Source of the DNA: Gongronella butleri
Taxonomy: Eukaryota; Mucoromycota; Mucoromycetes; Mucorales; Cunninghamellaceae
Direction of reading: 5' to 3'
DNA: 64,000 nucleotides
NCBI GenBank assembly: GCA_025201375.1
Contig: JAIWZP010000003.1
Location: forward strand, 1 to 64,000
The stretch's first letter is position 1. Every line of letters begins with the position of its first letter. Below the pieces are notes generated by a model. It did no database searches and was not told the origin of the DNA. It saw nothing but the letters and a program-made list of their open reading frames with translations. The translations under genes were made by a program, and so were the position numbers. Below, in pieces: positions 1-10,582 of the stretch.

Positions 1-458
1 TTTTTTTTTTTTTTTTTTTTCTTCCCTATTTTTGCCCTTTTCTTGCTTTTCGCAGCCCCTATCCTTTCTTTATCCTTTTGCTTTTTTTTTCTTTTTTTCT
101 TTTTACTTTGCACGTTTTAAACCACTGTCTGCCAGTGGTAAGTCCACATATCCATATCCCTAATAGTGCACTAACACCCATTAAAGGTTTTTATCCTGCT
201 TTATTTCTTTTTTTTACGCGTTTGTCGCGTTTTCTTGGTGCTTGGTGCCCCAATTGCTCTTTTTTTTGTCTCTCACTTCACCTAAGGATTGCCCAGACAC
301 AACACCGGTACCGGTATACAGTAGTACTGTATCATCATGTAAATTTTCTTTTGAGATGAAGCGTATCCTCATTTGGTCTTTGACGATTTGAAGTGCAACA
401 GCCTCTCGTCAGGTCTCAGCAGGATGTTTTGCATTCGAAGTTCACATACTGTACGTAC
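1..458. other. gene-free, T-rich window edge
   Basis: The window opens with a run of 20 T, followed by pyrimidine-rich sequence. Short ORFs on the plus strand are low-complexity Phe/Leu/Ser translations with no recognisable domain, so I do not call a gene. Several TACAGTA/TACTGTA-type motifs begin here (about 318-331 and 447-465); they recur in the other repeat-rich parts of the window. Confidence 0.6.
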
Positions 459-1478
459 TACTGTACCGTCCCCTACCAAAAAAAGTGTCCCCTAGTCAAT
501 TTTTCTGCAGTGCCATCTGTAAAATTTATCACTTTAATCTCGTCTGTATTGATCAATAATGGCTCGAATGACATGAAACTTTGTACAAACGATGGTTAGG
601 AGGTATAAAAAAGACTATGAAATTATAAAATGAATACAGAAAGCGGGTTTTGAAATAGAGCAAAAAAGGGGAACCTGACGCGTCACGCGACGCGACGCGT
701 ACCCAAGCTTATACAATGGCCTGTGGAGACGAATTGACATTATGAATCAATATCCCCAAATTTTTCTGAGACAATCATGGAAGTGTCTGATTATTTCTGC
801 CAATTCATTTTAGAGCACACGTGTCATGCCAGAGCACAGCGTGTCAATTAGTCAAATTGTCACTGTGACGCGTCGGACGCGCCATTTGCCGCGCTTTCCT
901 TAATGTGACCGTGATGCCCTACCTGGTTGATATAAACACAGCTACTCAATAGTATCCACTCTTAGGCTTTCAAAGTAAATGACTATCATAGTTTCAAGTC
1001 AACAAAGAGATTAAAATTGTTTGCTAGAGATAAAATCATTTTTCCATACTTTTTTGGCGGTTGGCGCGTCACAGTGACAATTTGACTAATTGACACGCTG
1101 TGCTCTGGCATGACACGTGTGCTCTAAAATGAATTGGCAGAAATAATCAGACACTTCCATGATTGTCTCAGAAAAATTTGGGGATATTGATTCATAATGT
1201 CAACTCGTCTCCACAGGCCATTGTATAAGCTTGGGTACGCGTCGCGTCGCGTGACGCGTCAGGTTCCCCTTTTTTGCTCTATTTCAAAACCCGCTTTCTG
1301 TATTCATTTTATAATTTCATAGTCTTTTTTATACCTCCTAACCATCGTTTGTACAAAGTTTCATGTCATTCGAGCCATTATTGATCAATACAGATGAGAT
1401 TAAAGTGATAAATTTTTCAGATGGCACTGCAGAAAAATTGACTAGGGGACACTTTTTTTGGTAGGGGACGGTACAGTA
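459..1478. repeat. long inverted repeat, two 414-bp arms
   Basis: The left arm (459-872) and right arm (1065-1478) are reverse complements over 414 bases. I found only three mismatches when reading them against each other, near 543, near 529 and near 731 of the left arm. A 192-base spacer (873-1064) separates them. The arms carry GC-rich ACGCGT clusters (680-701 and its mirror) and have no coding potential on either strand. The outer ends run into TACTGTA/TACAGTA motifs that differ in number between the sides. This looks like a recent foldback element or a MITE-like palindrome. Arms this similar would pair into a very long hairpin if transcribed. An assembly artefact at a contig edge is the main alternative. 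Confidence 0.9.
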
Positions 1479-2099
1479 TTACAGTATTACTGTTGTATCA
1501 CGCATATTTCAAACATTTCATTGATTTTTGCGCGTCCAATCCGTCAAAGTGGTACTTTTACTGTATGGCCGAGCAATCTTGTGCTCATACTTTGTCAATG
1601 GATGTGCCAATTTTTTGCGGGTGGCGCGATTTCAGCAGGTGAATAAAGTGATGAAAACGTAATTTTTGCTTATACTGTATTTGGTCAGCCCGCCACAAAG
1701 GATCATATTGATAAGCTTTTAAACGACTCCAGGAGGTTAATTCAGCGGCGGCCTTTGCTCAGTGAAAAAATTAATAAGGCCAAAGGAAAATGGAAACTCG
1801 AGATTTCTTTTTTATCAGACGGCACTCGATGCATTCGATACTGGGTGGTGGCAACGCGCGCACCGTCTCATCAGGAAGGGTAGCACTCGAGTCCCGATTA
1901 ATGATTTGGTGCAGAATGCCAAAGTTATTGGAAAAGCGCATTATGATACGCGCAATGGCGTTGCCAGGGCACCCTGGCAGCAGATTTAAAAGAAAAAGCG
2001 CGAATTTGCATTGGCGTTCCGCACGCTGATTTCCCACGATGCCTGTCTCCGACCGAGCGGGCGCCTCTCTTTTTCGTTTTGGCTTATTTTTGTGTTGAC
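1479..2099. other. gene-free stretch upstream of the sepiapterin reductase gene
   Basis: ORFs on both strands overlap here without any recognisable domain. The stretch must contain the 5' region of the reductase gene. An in-frame ATG at 2079 could extend that protein by seven residues. I see no repeat boundary or clear promoter element. Confidence 0.5.
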
Positions 2100-3259
<1,160 letters not shown>

Positions 3260-3643
3260 TCGTCGCAATTGATTGCAACCAAGAATGAACCTTTTTCTAA
3301 ACAATGCGGCACGGCAACATCCCCCCTCTTCGCTGTGTTTATTTTTGAAAAAGGGCAAAAATGCATAGGCAAGGGGAAGAATTGGACGTCTCAGGGGAGA
3401 TGCAGCAAAAGAAGGGGGGCGCAGGAGGGGCACCATACATGGGAGATGAGGTTGACGACATGTAAATAGGGAACGAGCAACTGCTAAGGGGCACATTATA
3501 AAGCATGGCTGATTTCAAAGATCACAATGGGGAGGGGGGAGTCCAGATTCTTGCTTTGATTGTGCTTGTTGCTCCTTTTTTTTTTTCTTCTTCTTTGTTT
3601 TTTCTTTTCTATTCCCATTTTTTCTTAGGTTGCACTATGAGCG

Positions 3644-4588
3644 ATGAACCAGGATGTGACCTTCAGCAGCGGCACGCTCTCGAGTAATTGGCTGATGCCG
3701 GCAGAGACCGTGTCCTCGGATATGTTGCGTGCGCTTCATCATGACGAACGCGAGCTCAGACATCTTGTCGTGATTCTGTCGCTGACGGGTGGCCTTGTGT
3801 TGTCGTTTTTACTTGGTGTCGGCATTTTCATCTACTGGCATTGGCGTGCGTGGAGCCATCGGCGGCGCAAGCGGCTGATGCAAGTGCAAAAGGGCGGGGA
3901 CATCCGGGAAAGCAAGGATGAGGACGATGGCGGCCGCGATTTTGAACAAGTGATGCCAGGCCATGTGCCCGTTGGCGCAACCACGGCTGCTGCTGCTGCT
4001 GCTGCTGCGTTCCACGCGTCTTCCGACCCCACCTTGCCAATGATCAATACCAGCACCATGGCATCAGCAATCCATCCTTACGCGACATTGGCCATTGAGA
4101 CGGAATTGGTGGTGACGGACCATTCGCCAGCATTAGCATCATCAGCAGCATCTTCTTCCTCAGCATCGAGCATGCAGCCGGCCTGCACAATGCCCAATTC
4201 GCCTGAGGTTGCCCCCGTTGCAAAAAGTGACACGCGAAACCTTAAAAAGGACTCGGTGTCATCCTTGTTTGGCATGGTTCCCATGACCCCGCTGCCGCTT
4301 GGCCTGACCATCCCTGGTGCCAATCGTGGTGGTGCCACCATTGACAGCAGAAACAGCAGCGTCGCATCGGCTTTTTCCGCCGGATCATCCAATGCGCCAT
4401 CATCATCATCATCATCTTCCGTATTGCCGACACCTACCTCTGCCACGATTCCAACCCAGCCGCCATCCTTGGCATTCATGCCCACGGCGCCCTTGCCGTC
4501 CGCACCCTCGGCAAAGGAATGCACGCTGTCCATGCACAATTTTGATCCCGATGCGCAGCCACCACCGCCAGCGTACTCGCCACAATAA
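3644..4588 (+). CDS. single-pass membrane protein with Ser/Pro-rich tail and PPxY motif
   Basis: I do not recognise the family. The 314-residue ORF is one exon. Residues 1-40 are polar, 41-67 form one strong membrane segment (LVVILSLTGGLVLSF onward), and an Arg-rich stretch SHRRRKR follows at about 71-77. This suggests an outside N-terminus and a cytosolic tail (inference by the positive-inside rule). The rest is low-complexity Ser/Thr/Pro/Ala, with an Ala run near 113-121 and Ser runs. It ends in PPPPAYSPQ, so a PPAY motif sits at 308-311. PPxY is the ligand of WW domains such as those of Rsp5/NEDD4 ligases, and membrane adaptors of that kind often look like this. No signal peptide is evident. 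An upstream exon ending near 3628 cannot be excluded because the ATG follows a polypyrimidine-AG. Confidence 0.6.
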   Translation: MNQDVTFSSGTLSSNWLMPAETVSSDMLRALHHDERELRHLVVILSLTGGLVLSFLLGVGIFIYWHWRAWSHRRRKRLMQVQKGGDIRESKDEDDGGRDFEQVMPGHVPVGATTAAAAAAAAFHASSDPTLPMINTSTMASAIHPYATLAIETELVVTDHSPALASSAASSSSASSMQPACTMPNSPEVAPVAKSDTRNLKKDSVSSLFGMVPMTPLPLGLTIPGANRGGATIDSRNSSVASAFSAGSSNAPSSSSSSSVLPTPTSATIPTQPPSLAFMPTAPLPSAPSAKECTLSMHNFDPDAQPPPPAYSPQ

Positions 4589-4703
4589 ATAAATAATAAA
4601 AAAGATAAAAAAAAAAGACAGAAAAAGTGGGCCCCATTTTATTGTCATTTGCGGCAAGAAAAAAAAAAAGCTAAAAGAGCAAGAGATCAAGGGCGCGATC
4701 TCA

Positions 4704-5468
4704 TCAGACAGTCGTCTGTTGGGGGGACTTGTTGGTGAATTTCATCATCATGCGCCCGCCCCACGAGAGGACAGAGGATGCCGAAGGGGGTGAAACACGA
4801 CGGGCATGACGTTTCAAGACGCGCTTGTATTGATCGAGGTAGGTGATCTGCGGCTTGTTAAAGGCCCCACGGCGCTTTTGGCGGATGAAATCGATGGCAT
4901 CCAAGGGGGCAATGCAGCCCAGCTCAATCAAGCCCACAGCAACTAAGACAGGAGCTCTACCCAGGCCGGCGACGCAATGCACAGCAATCGTCGGCTTCTC
5001 ATCGTCAGGCGCGTCATGTTCCTCGTCAGAGTCGTCAAATCGCGTTTTGCCTTGCTGACTCGCCTTGCTGATGATCTCTAGAAACTTGGACAAGACCGAT
5101 GCATTGGGCTGCGTAAAAAAAAAAGGGAGCGAAAAAAAACAGGTCAGCTTCCCCCGTCACATGCCAATTCCCACTTGCTTGGCCATCCCCCTCGCTTTTT
5201 TGTTTTTTTTCTCTCTTTTTTTTCTTACCACGCCGCCATCAGGGAATGGTAAATCGGCAAGCTGGATGCCATGATCGACGAGCAGCTGCGCCGAATAGGT
5301 CGGTTGGCAGCATCGTATGACGGTGGTGACGCGGTGCTGTTTGAATTCGGCGACATAATAAGGCAAGCTGGACTCTGTCGGACAATCGAGGATCAAGAAT
5401 TGCACCGGCACGCGAGGGTGATCAATGACCGAAAAATGAGTCAAGGAAGGGGAGAATGAGCGCACCAT
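4704..5468 (-). CDS. PRL-type (PTP4A-like) protein tyrosine phosphatase
   Basis: Dual-specificity-like phosphatase of the PRL/PTP4A family. Two exons (5229-5468 and 4704-5108, minus strand) give 214 residues. The general-acid loop is LPFPDGG (Asp77). The P-loop is [10 protein letters not shown] with Cys125 and Arg131, identical to the PRL signature, followed by the PRL-typical [11 protein letters not shown]. An acidic insert (about 104-117, [13 protein letters not shown]) lies just before the P-loop; animal PRLs lack it. The C-terminus ends in SPQQTTV, so the CaaX prenylation box that anchors animal PRLs to membranes is absent. The frame runs cleanly through the splice. PRLs act in growth signalling and bind CNNM magnesium transporters in animals; that role here is only inference. 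Confidence 0.85.
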
Positions 5469-7142
5469 TGTGTGGATTCAAAGAGGGGGGGGATGCGAGA
5501 GGCACTGAGAGGGAGAATTGGGGTGATATACAAGCAGAAAAGGGCTATCCTAGCGAGAGGAAGGGGGAATATACGTCTTGAAGGATTCAGGGAAGGCAGA
5601 AGCGCATGACACCACGGGAGCCAACAATAACAGCAGGGATGATATGAATATCAGATGCAAAGTATCGCATGAAATAACACAGAGAAGTCTTCAAGGATGT
5701 CAACTTGAACAGAGTGTGAAGAAAAAAAAAGGAAAAAAAAGAGAGGGAGAAAAAAAAATCGCTCAATCCATTTAAAAATGAAGCAAGAATGATGCCCGTG
5801 TCACCCATGTGACCTCTTGGATCTCCGCCAATGCGGGCGGGGATGTAAAAATAACTCGCACTGATTGCAGTTGATCAGTGTGAATCAAAAAGACGCAAAT
5901 CTTTTCTCCCTGTCCGGCCAGACACGACAAAATATCACCGACGAGTGTACGCAACAAACAAACATCAAACCCAAAAAAAAAGCCGCAGCGCTATCAGAGA
6001 TGAGCCAAAAAAAAGAAGAGCTTCATTCCCTTCCACCCCCCAAGAAAAAGTGGGAAAAAGAGGCCATTGCGGGACTCGCCTGCTATGCTCAAGAAGGCAA
6101 TCCAGGAACTGCGACCACCGGCGGGGATCGGCATACTTGATTTTTGATTGGTTCATCTGTTCATGAATAGCCCAAGCACCAAACATGGACCCGGATGGCC
6201 ACAGGCAGCACTTTAATGCTCATCTTGGGCTTCCTTTGGGCTTTTTTTTCTTTTGGGCTTCGAGACCATAGATTGTCACACCAATTGCATGACGTGGGTT
6301 CCCTGATACGGCGCACTCACGCTGCGGAAGGTCCCATTTGCGCCACAGTGAGTCAAAAAGAGGCATTGTACAAAAAGCACCAAAGCGTGCCGCAGCCAAG
6401 CACCACAAGAGTGTCCGGCTGAACGGCTTGGCAGAGCATAGCACATCCTTTGTCCACGTCCTCCTTCTCACGGACAGACGCGCCACGGTCGGGCGGAAGA
6501 GTCCGAAATCACGCAAAAAAGGAGATCATGAGACGAAAATCAAGAAACATCACGCATTAGAGGCCAATTCGGCCGGTTTGCAAATGAATTTGCTGCTTGC
6601 GGGTCAACATGGGGCTCGTGAAAGCAGGGGCGGCACATTGAAGATCATGCCGTCAAGCCCACCAATTGATAAGAAATGAGGCATTCCAATGTTTTTAACC
6701 ATTTGATCAGCGTGAGAAAGCACGCTGTCGTGATAAAAAATGTGCCATGGGTACCATAGATACGCTCACGAACCATGCAAAAAAGAATTGGGACCGCGAG
6801 GGGACGCTGCACTTATCACAATTGCGACCATGCACGCCATCTCGTGTCATGCGAGTGAAATCACGTAAAATAGCCAAGTGTGCGGCCGAAAAAGAAAAAT
6901 AGCAACCCGAAAAACTTCAATGCACACCTGCGAACAGGGCGCACGCGCATTTTCTCGCGTCATGTTGCGCAAAAAAAAAAAAAAAACCAAAAAGCCCTCA
7001 AAAGGCGCGTGATTTGGGCAATTCATGGGCAAAAAAAAAAAAGCCATTTTTTCGCCAGGATCAGACTCGAAGAAAAGAAAAAAGTGGTCGCAAGGCCATG
7101 AAGGCATTTAATAGAGAATCAATTGGCAAAAAAAAGGTAAAT
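5469..7142. other. gene-poor stretch, possible unassigned minus-strand exon
   Basis: No confident gene is visible in about 1.7 kb. The minus strand at 5775-5957 encodes about 60 residues of ordinary composition (LVGDILSCLAGQGEKICVF and so on), and 6060-6186 has another open segment. Both could be exons of an unrecognised gene, but I could not connect them with convincing splice sites. The 6950-7100 part, next to the 3' end of the ribosomal gene, is dominated by poly-A runs. Confidence 0.3.
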
Positions 7143-7996
7143 CTATTCCTTGATCTTCTTGGTACCACGGAGCAGACCAGTACGGCGGGCAGCAATGAGA
7201 CCGACCTTTTGACCAGCGGGGGCATCGCGGGCCATGGTGGAGGCGTGACCAATGTGCTGATGGTTACCACCACCGTGAGGATGGTCCACGGGGTTCATGG
7301 CAACACCACGGGTCTTGGGCCAAGAGTTGCGCTTGGCCTTGTACTTGTGGTAGGCACGGCCAGCCTTCAAGAGGGGCTTGTCGATACGACCACCACCAGC
7401 AACGATACCAATGGCGGCACGGGCAGTGGAGGGCACGATCTTCTTGGAGCCCGAGGGGAGGCGGATACGGGTCTTGCCGTCATCACCGTGGCCGATGATG
7501 GTGGCGTAGTTGCCAGAGGTACGGGCCAACGCGCCGCGGTCACCAACCTTCTCCTCAACGTTGCAAATGACGGTACCTTCGGGCATCGACGCCAAGGGCA
7601 AGACGTTGCCAATGTTCAAAGTGGCCTTCTTACCGGCGTACACGAATTGACCGGTGTACATACCCTCAGTGGCAATGAAGGTCTCGGTGCGAAGCTTGTA
7701 GCTGCACAAAAAAAGAAAAAAAAAAGTGAGGAAAAAGAGTAAAAAAAAAGAAAAAAAAAAGAAAGAGGCCAATTGCCCACGAAACACACTTACCGGTAGG
7801 GATCGCGGAAGACAACCTTGGCGAGGGGAGCACCACGGCCGGGATCGTGGATGATCTCCTTGACGATGCCGCGGATGTAGCCGTGACGTTCAGCGAAATC
7901 GAAGGTACGGAACTTGGCAGCACCCTTGCGACCGACGGTGTGAGCCTTGAAGATCGAACCACGACCTTTTCTTTGCGAGCGAATGACGCGACCCAT
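7143..7996 (-). CDS. RPL2: 60S ribosomal protein uL2 (L8; yeast Rpl2)
   Basis: Universal large-subunit protein that binds 23S/28S rRNA at the subunit interface near the peptidyl-transferase centre. Two exons on the minus strand (7794-7996 and 7143-7701) give 253 residues, against 254 in yeast Rpl2 and 257 in human L8. The start [11 protein letters not shown], the central [10 protein letters not shown] and the highly conserved [11 protein letters not shown] loop are all present; the protein ends in KKIKE. The 92-base intron falls after RDPYR and consists largely of poly-T on the coding strand. Codon use is biased to C/G-ending triplets, as expected for a highly expressed gene. Confidence 0.97.
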
Positions 7997-8780
7997 TGTA
8001 AATACTAATGATTCGTCGATTGGAAAGCGAAAGAGATCGAGAAAGAGAGTGGGTGATGAATAAAAAAAAAAGAGAAATATGAATGTGAGTGGGCCATGTC
8101 CTGATTTTTGTTCTCTTGTTCGTGGTAGGGGGAGCCATCCACCAAATGGATGTATCCATCCATCTCGATAGCGATTCTTTGAATGCATCCATCGTGGAAT
8201 GGCGTGTCATCCATCAAGAAAAGATACTGCCATGCATCCCCCATTGCCCACATAGCCATTTTGTGGCTCTCTACTCTACACAACCTATGCGTACCTACAA
8301 GAAAGGGATAGAAAGAGAAGGAGCAAAAAAAATATGGAGCGGGGGCTGGCCTTTTGTCCTTTTGCTCTCGCTGGAAACCCTCCAAGCGGGCTTTTTGGAT
8401 TTTTTTTACCGGACCCCGCCGGACCACAAGCCATCCGCACCTTCCTAATATGAACCAAGGGCACCACTGATTCATGCAAATGACTCGCGGCGCGACTATT
8501 TCACAAATCCTCGAGTGAGCGATACGCCCAAAACGCGAAATCCTAAATAGCAAGAATCAATCTGCTATATTACTAGAAAAACACAAAACCTATTCACATG
8601 TGAGACTGTTTTTGAATCTAGCGGGGAAAAAAGGGAGTGAATGTACTTGTGTTTTCAAGAGACATTTGTTGCAAAGGTGGACGTGATGGCCGCCAACGGG
8701 GTTGCTTTTCGGTTGCATCTCAAGAATGTGCAATCCAATTGCCGAGAAACTCTATCCTGGTTGGTTTTATTTTTTATGTC
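7997..8780. other. 5' region of RPL2 and unassigned sequence
   Basis: This is the upstream region of the uL2 gene. It holds a CCATC/ATGGATG-rich patch (about 8133-8215) and no recognised gene; the ORFs here translate to low-complexity or frame-shadow sequence. Similarity to repeat family A begins near the right end. Confidence 0.4.
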
Positions 8781-9700
8781 ATTGTGTGCGTCAAGTTTGA
8801 GGCCATTGGGCAACTTTGTTAGAAGTGCTCTTTAAGCTGTCGATTTTTATAAGTTTTCCAATACAGCTGAGCTACTAAGCACCTGTCATGCGCTGAAACG
8901 CGCTGCAAAGCGAAATGGTGAGCTAGAAAACACCAACGGAACTCAAGTTCCAGCTCTCAAAAGCCATCTGGGCGCGATTCACGCAAATCAAAAGTTAGTC
9001 GTGGCAAGTGCTCAAAACAAAAATTGAAAAAACAGGTCTCCGGATTTCCACTAAACTTGCACACAAGCGACACCTCAGTGGGAAACCACGGAACATGCCA
9101 AAAAAGAGCCGGATCCATTGGCTCGTTGACGAACAATTCGAGATTTTAGATTTAATTTCAGGCGCGATTTGCACAGGAAAAACGCGTGCATAGAGCCGCG
9201 CGGACGCGTCCACTAGTAAGAAACACGCCAGATGCATGGATTTGACTAGGAGCCGACGCGTGTAACTCGACCTTTGACGCGCTTTATCACGCGTCCAAGT
9301 TGTCCCGCAAACGGACTTCTCACGTTAATTCTGTCTGGGGCTCGCTTTTTTCAGTGATCATTGACATCCACATACGCAGTAAGCCGTGCTCTTTCTGATG
9401 GTCTCTGTTTCGCGGCTCAGTGACCAATTTTCATCAACTTGACCTAGAGTCGAAAAAAAGAGGCAAATTGCATTTTACGCGGAAACCAGTCGATAAACAC
9501 CCTTTTTTTATTGCATCCGCATCGGTTACTGGGAGGACACAACCATGTGGCTGAATGGCGTGGCGATCTAACGGCTTAAATTTCGCTGTTTTCAAATCCT
9601 CGACTGCACCCCTTGAAAAATCTTCAATTTTCGAAAATGGCTGTTGCTCGCGATCCAGTGGCTGTAGTGACTCCGGGGTGGGCTCATTTGAAAGAGAAAA
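8781..9700 (+). repeat. dispersed repeat family A, copy 1
   Basis: About 0.9 kb that aligns with 45990-46900 in the same orientation and with 55780-56340 in the opposite one. Shared landmarks are TAGAGCCGCGC followed by GACGCGTCCACTAG (9192-9215), GTGCTCTTTCTGATGG (about 9388) and GTGGCTGAATGGCG (about 9546). The copies are diverged with few indels, so this is an old family. Open frames are comparable between copies: a plus-strand frame ending at 9193 (KKSRIHWLVDEQFEILDLIS and so on) and a minus-strand frame 9745-9434 containing AIQPHG and STGFRVKCNL. I recognise no transposase or polymerase motif, and terminal repeats are not visible. Confidence 0.85.
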
Positions 9701-10582
9701 CATGGTACATTTCGTGCAAATGCACAAATGGTTTGTAGGTTGCAAATTTCATTGACAAATGGCCAAATGTGCCGTTAAATGATCTATTGTCGATTTTCTT
9801 GACAACGATCTAAGCAACTTGCATATTTAATGCGAAGCATATTGCTGGCAGGAATCCAAGGCATCAAACATGAATATTATGCGCGCCCATTTAAACAATG
9901 GTATCATAGGCAAAAGGGCAATAAAATGCTTAAAAACAAATCAATTTGGAATTGCTGGCATTACAGTGGTTCGATCGCGGTCAAATCGGTCCCATTCGAT
10001 GGAGATCACAATACTGCACCTTTTGCATCACGATTGCACAGCACGCCGGCCCGTCTTTGGCTGTCCATTGCCCATAACTCTGATTTACGTAAATTATTTT
10101 GCTTCTTTGAGGATAAGCAAAGCTCGTCCAATTGCAACCTCTACGTGACGGCGCAATGATACGTGAGTGCGTCCTTTGCCACTCGTATAAGCTGCATCCT
10201 AATTTATCAACCATTTGGTGCGCTAAAGCGGAATTTGTGCAAATAGGCAAAAAATGCTGATCGGTTCGGCAATAACCGCAATCGACCTCTGCTGCTATTA
10301 GTTTTATAAAAAGAGGCTGTCCAAAATGACTGTGGGTGATACAATGACACGGATCATTTTGCGCTCCTGACGAATTATTTGGCTAAAAATGCATTTTAAC
10401 CTATTTCACAATGCAGCGCATAGTCGATCATATGCTCTGTTGATTACTGGACGCTTGAATCCATGGGGGTTGCCTCAAAGATGATTAACTGCAATAGGTA
10501 TTTTCAATTTTAATTAGGTAGAAAGAGAGTGGGATACAAAGTAAGAGGGAAAAAAAGGGGGGGGGCTGCATAGATCGGTCGC
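9701..10582. other. gene-free stretch
   Basis: AT-rich sequence between repeat family A copy 1 and the 3' end of ERG7. Small ORFs on both strands have no domain and no splice context. I see nothing else that can be supported. Confidence 0.5.

Noticed and set aside
7014..7742. Long plus-strand ORF rich in Gly/Thr/Val
   Set aside because: It is the antisense shadow of the uL2 gene.
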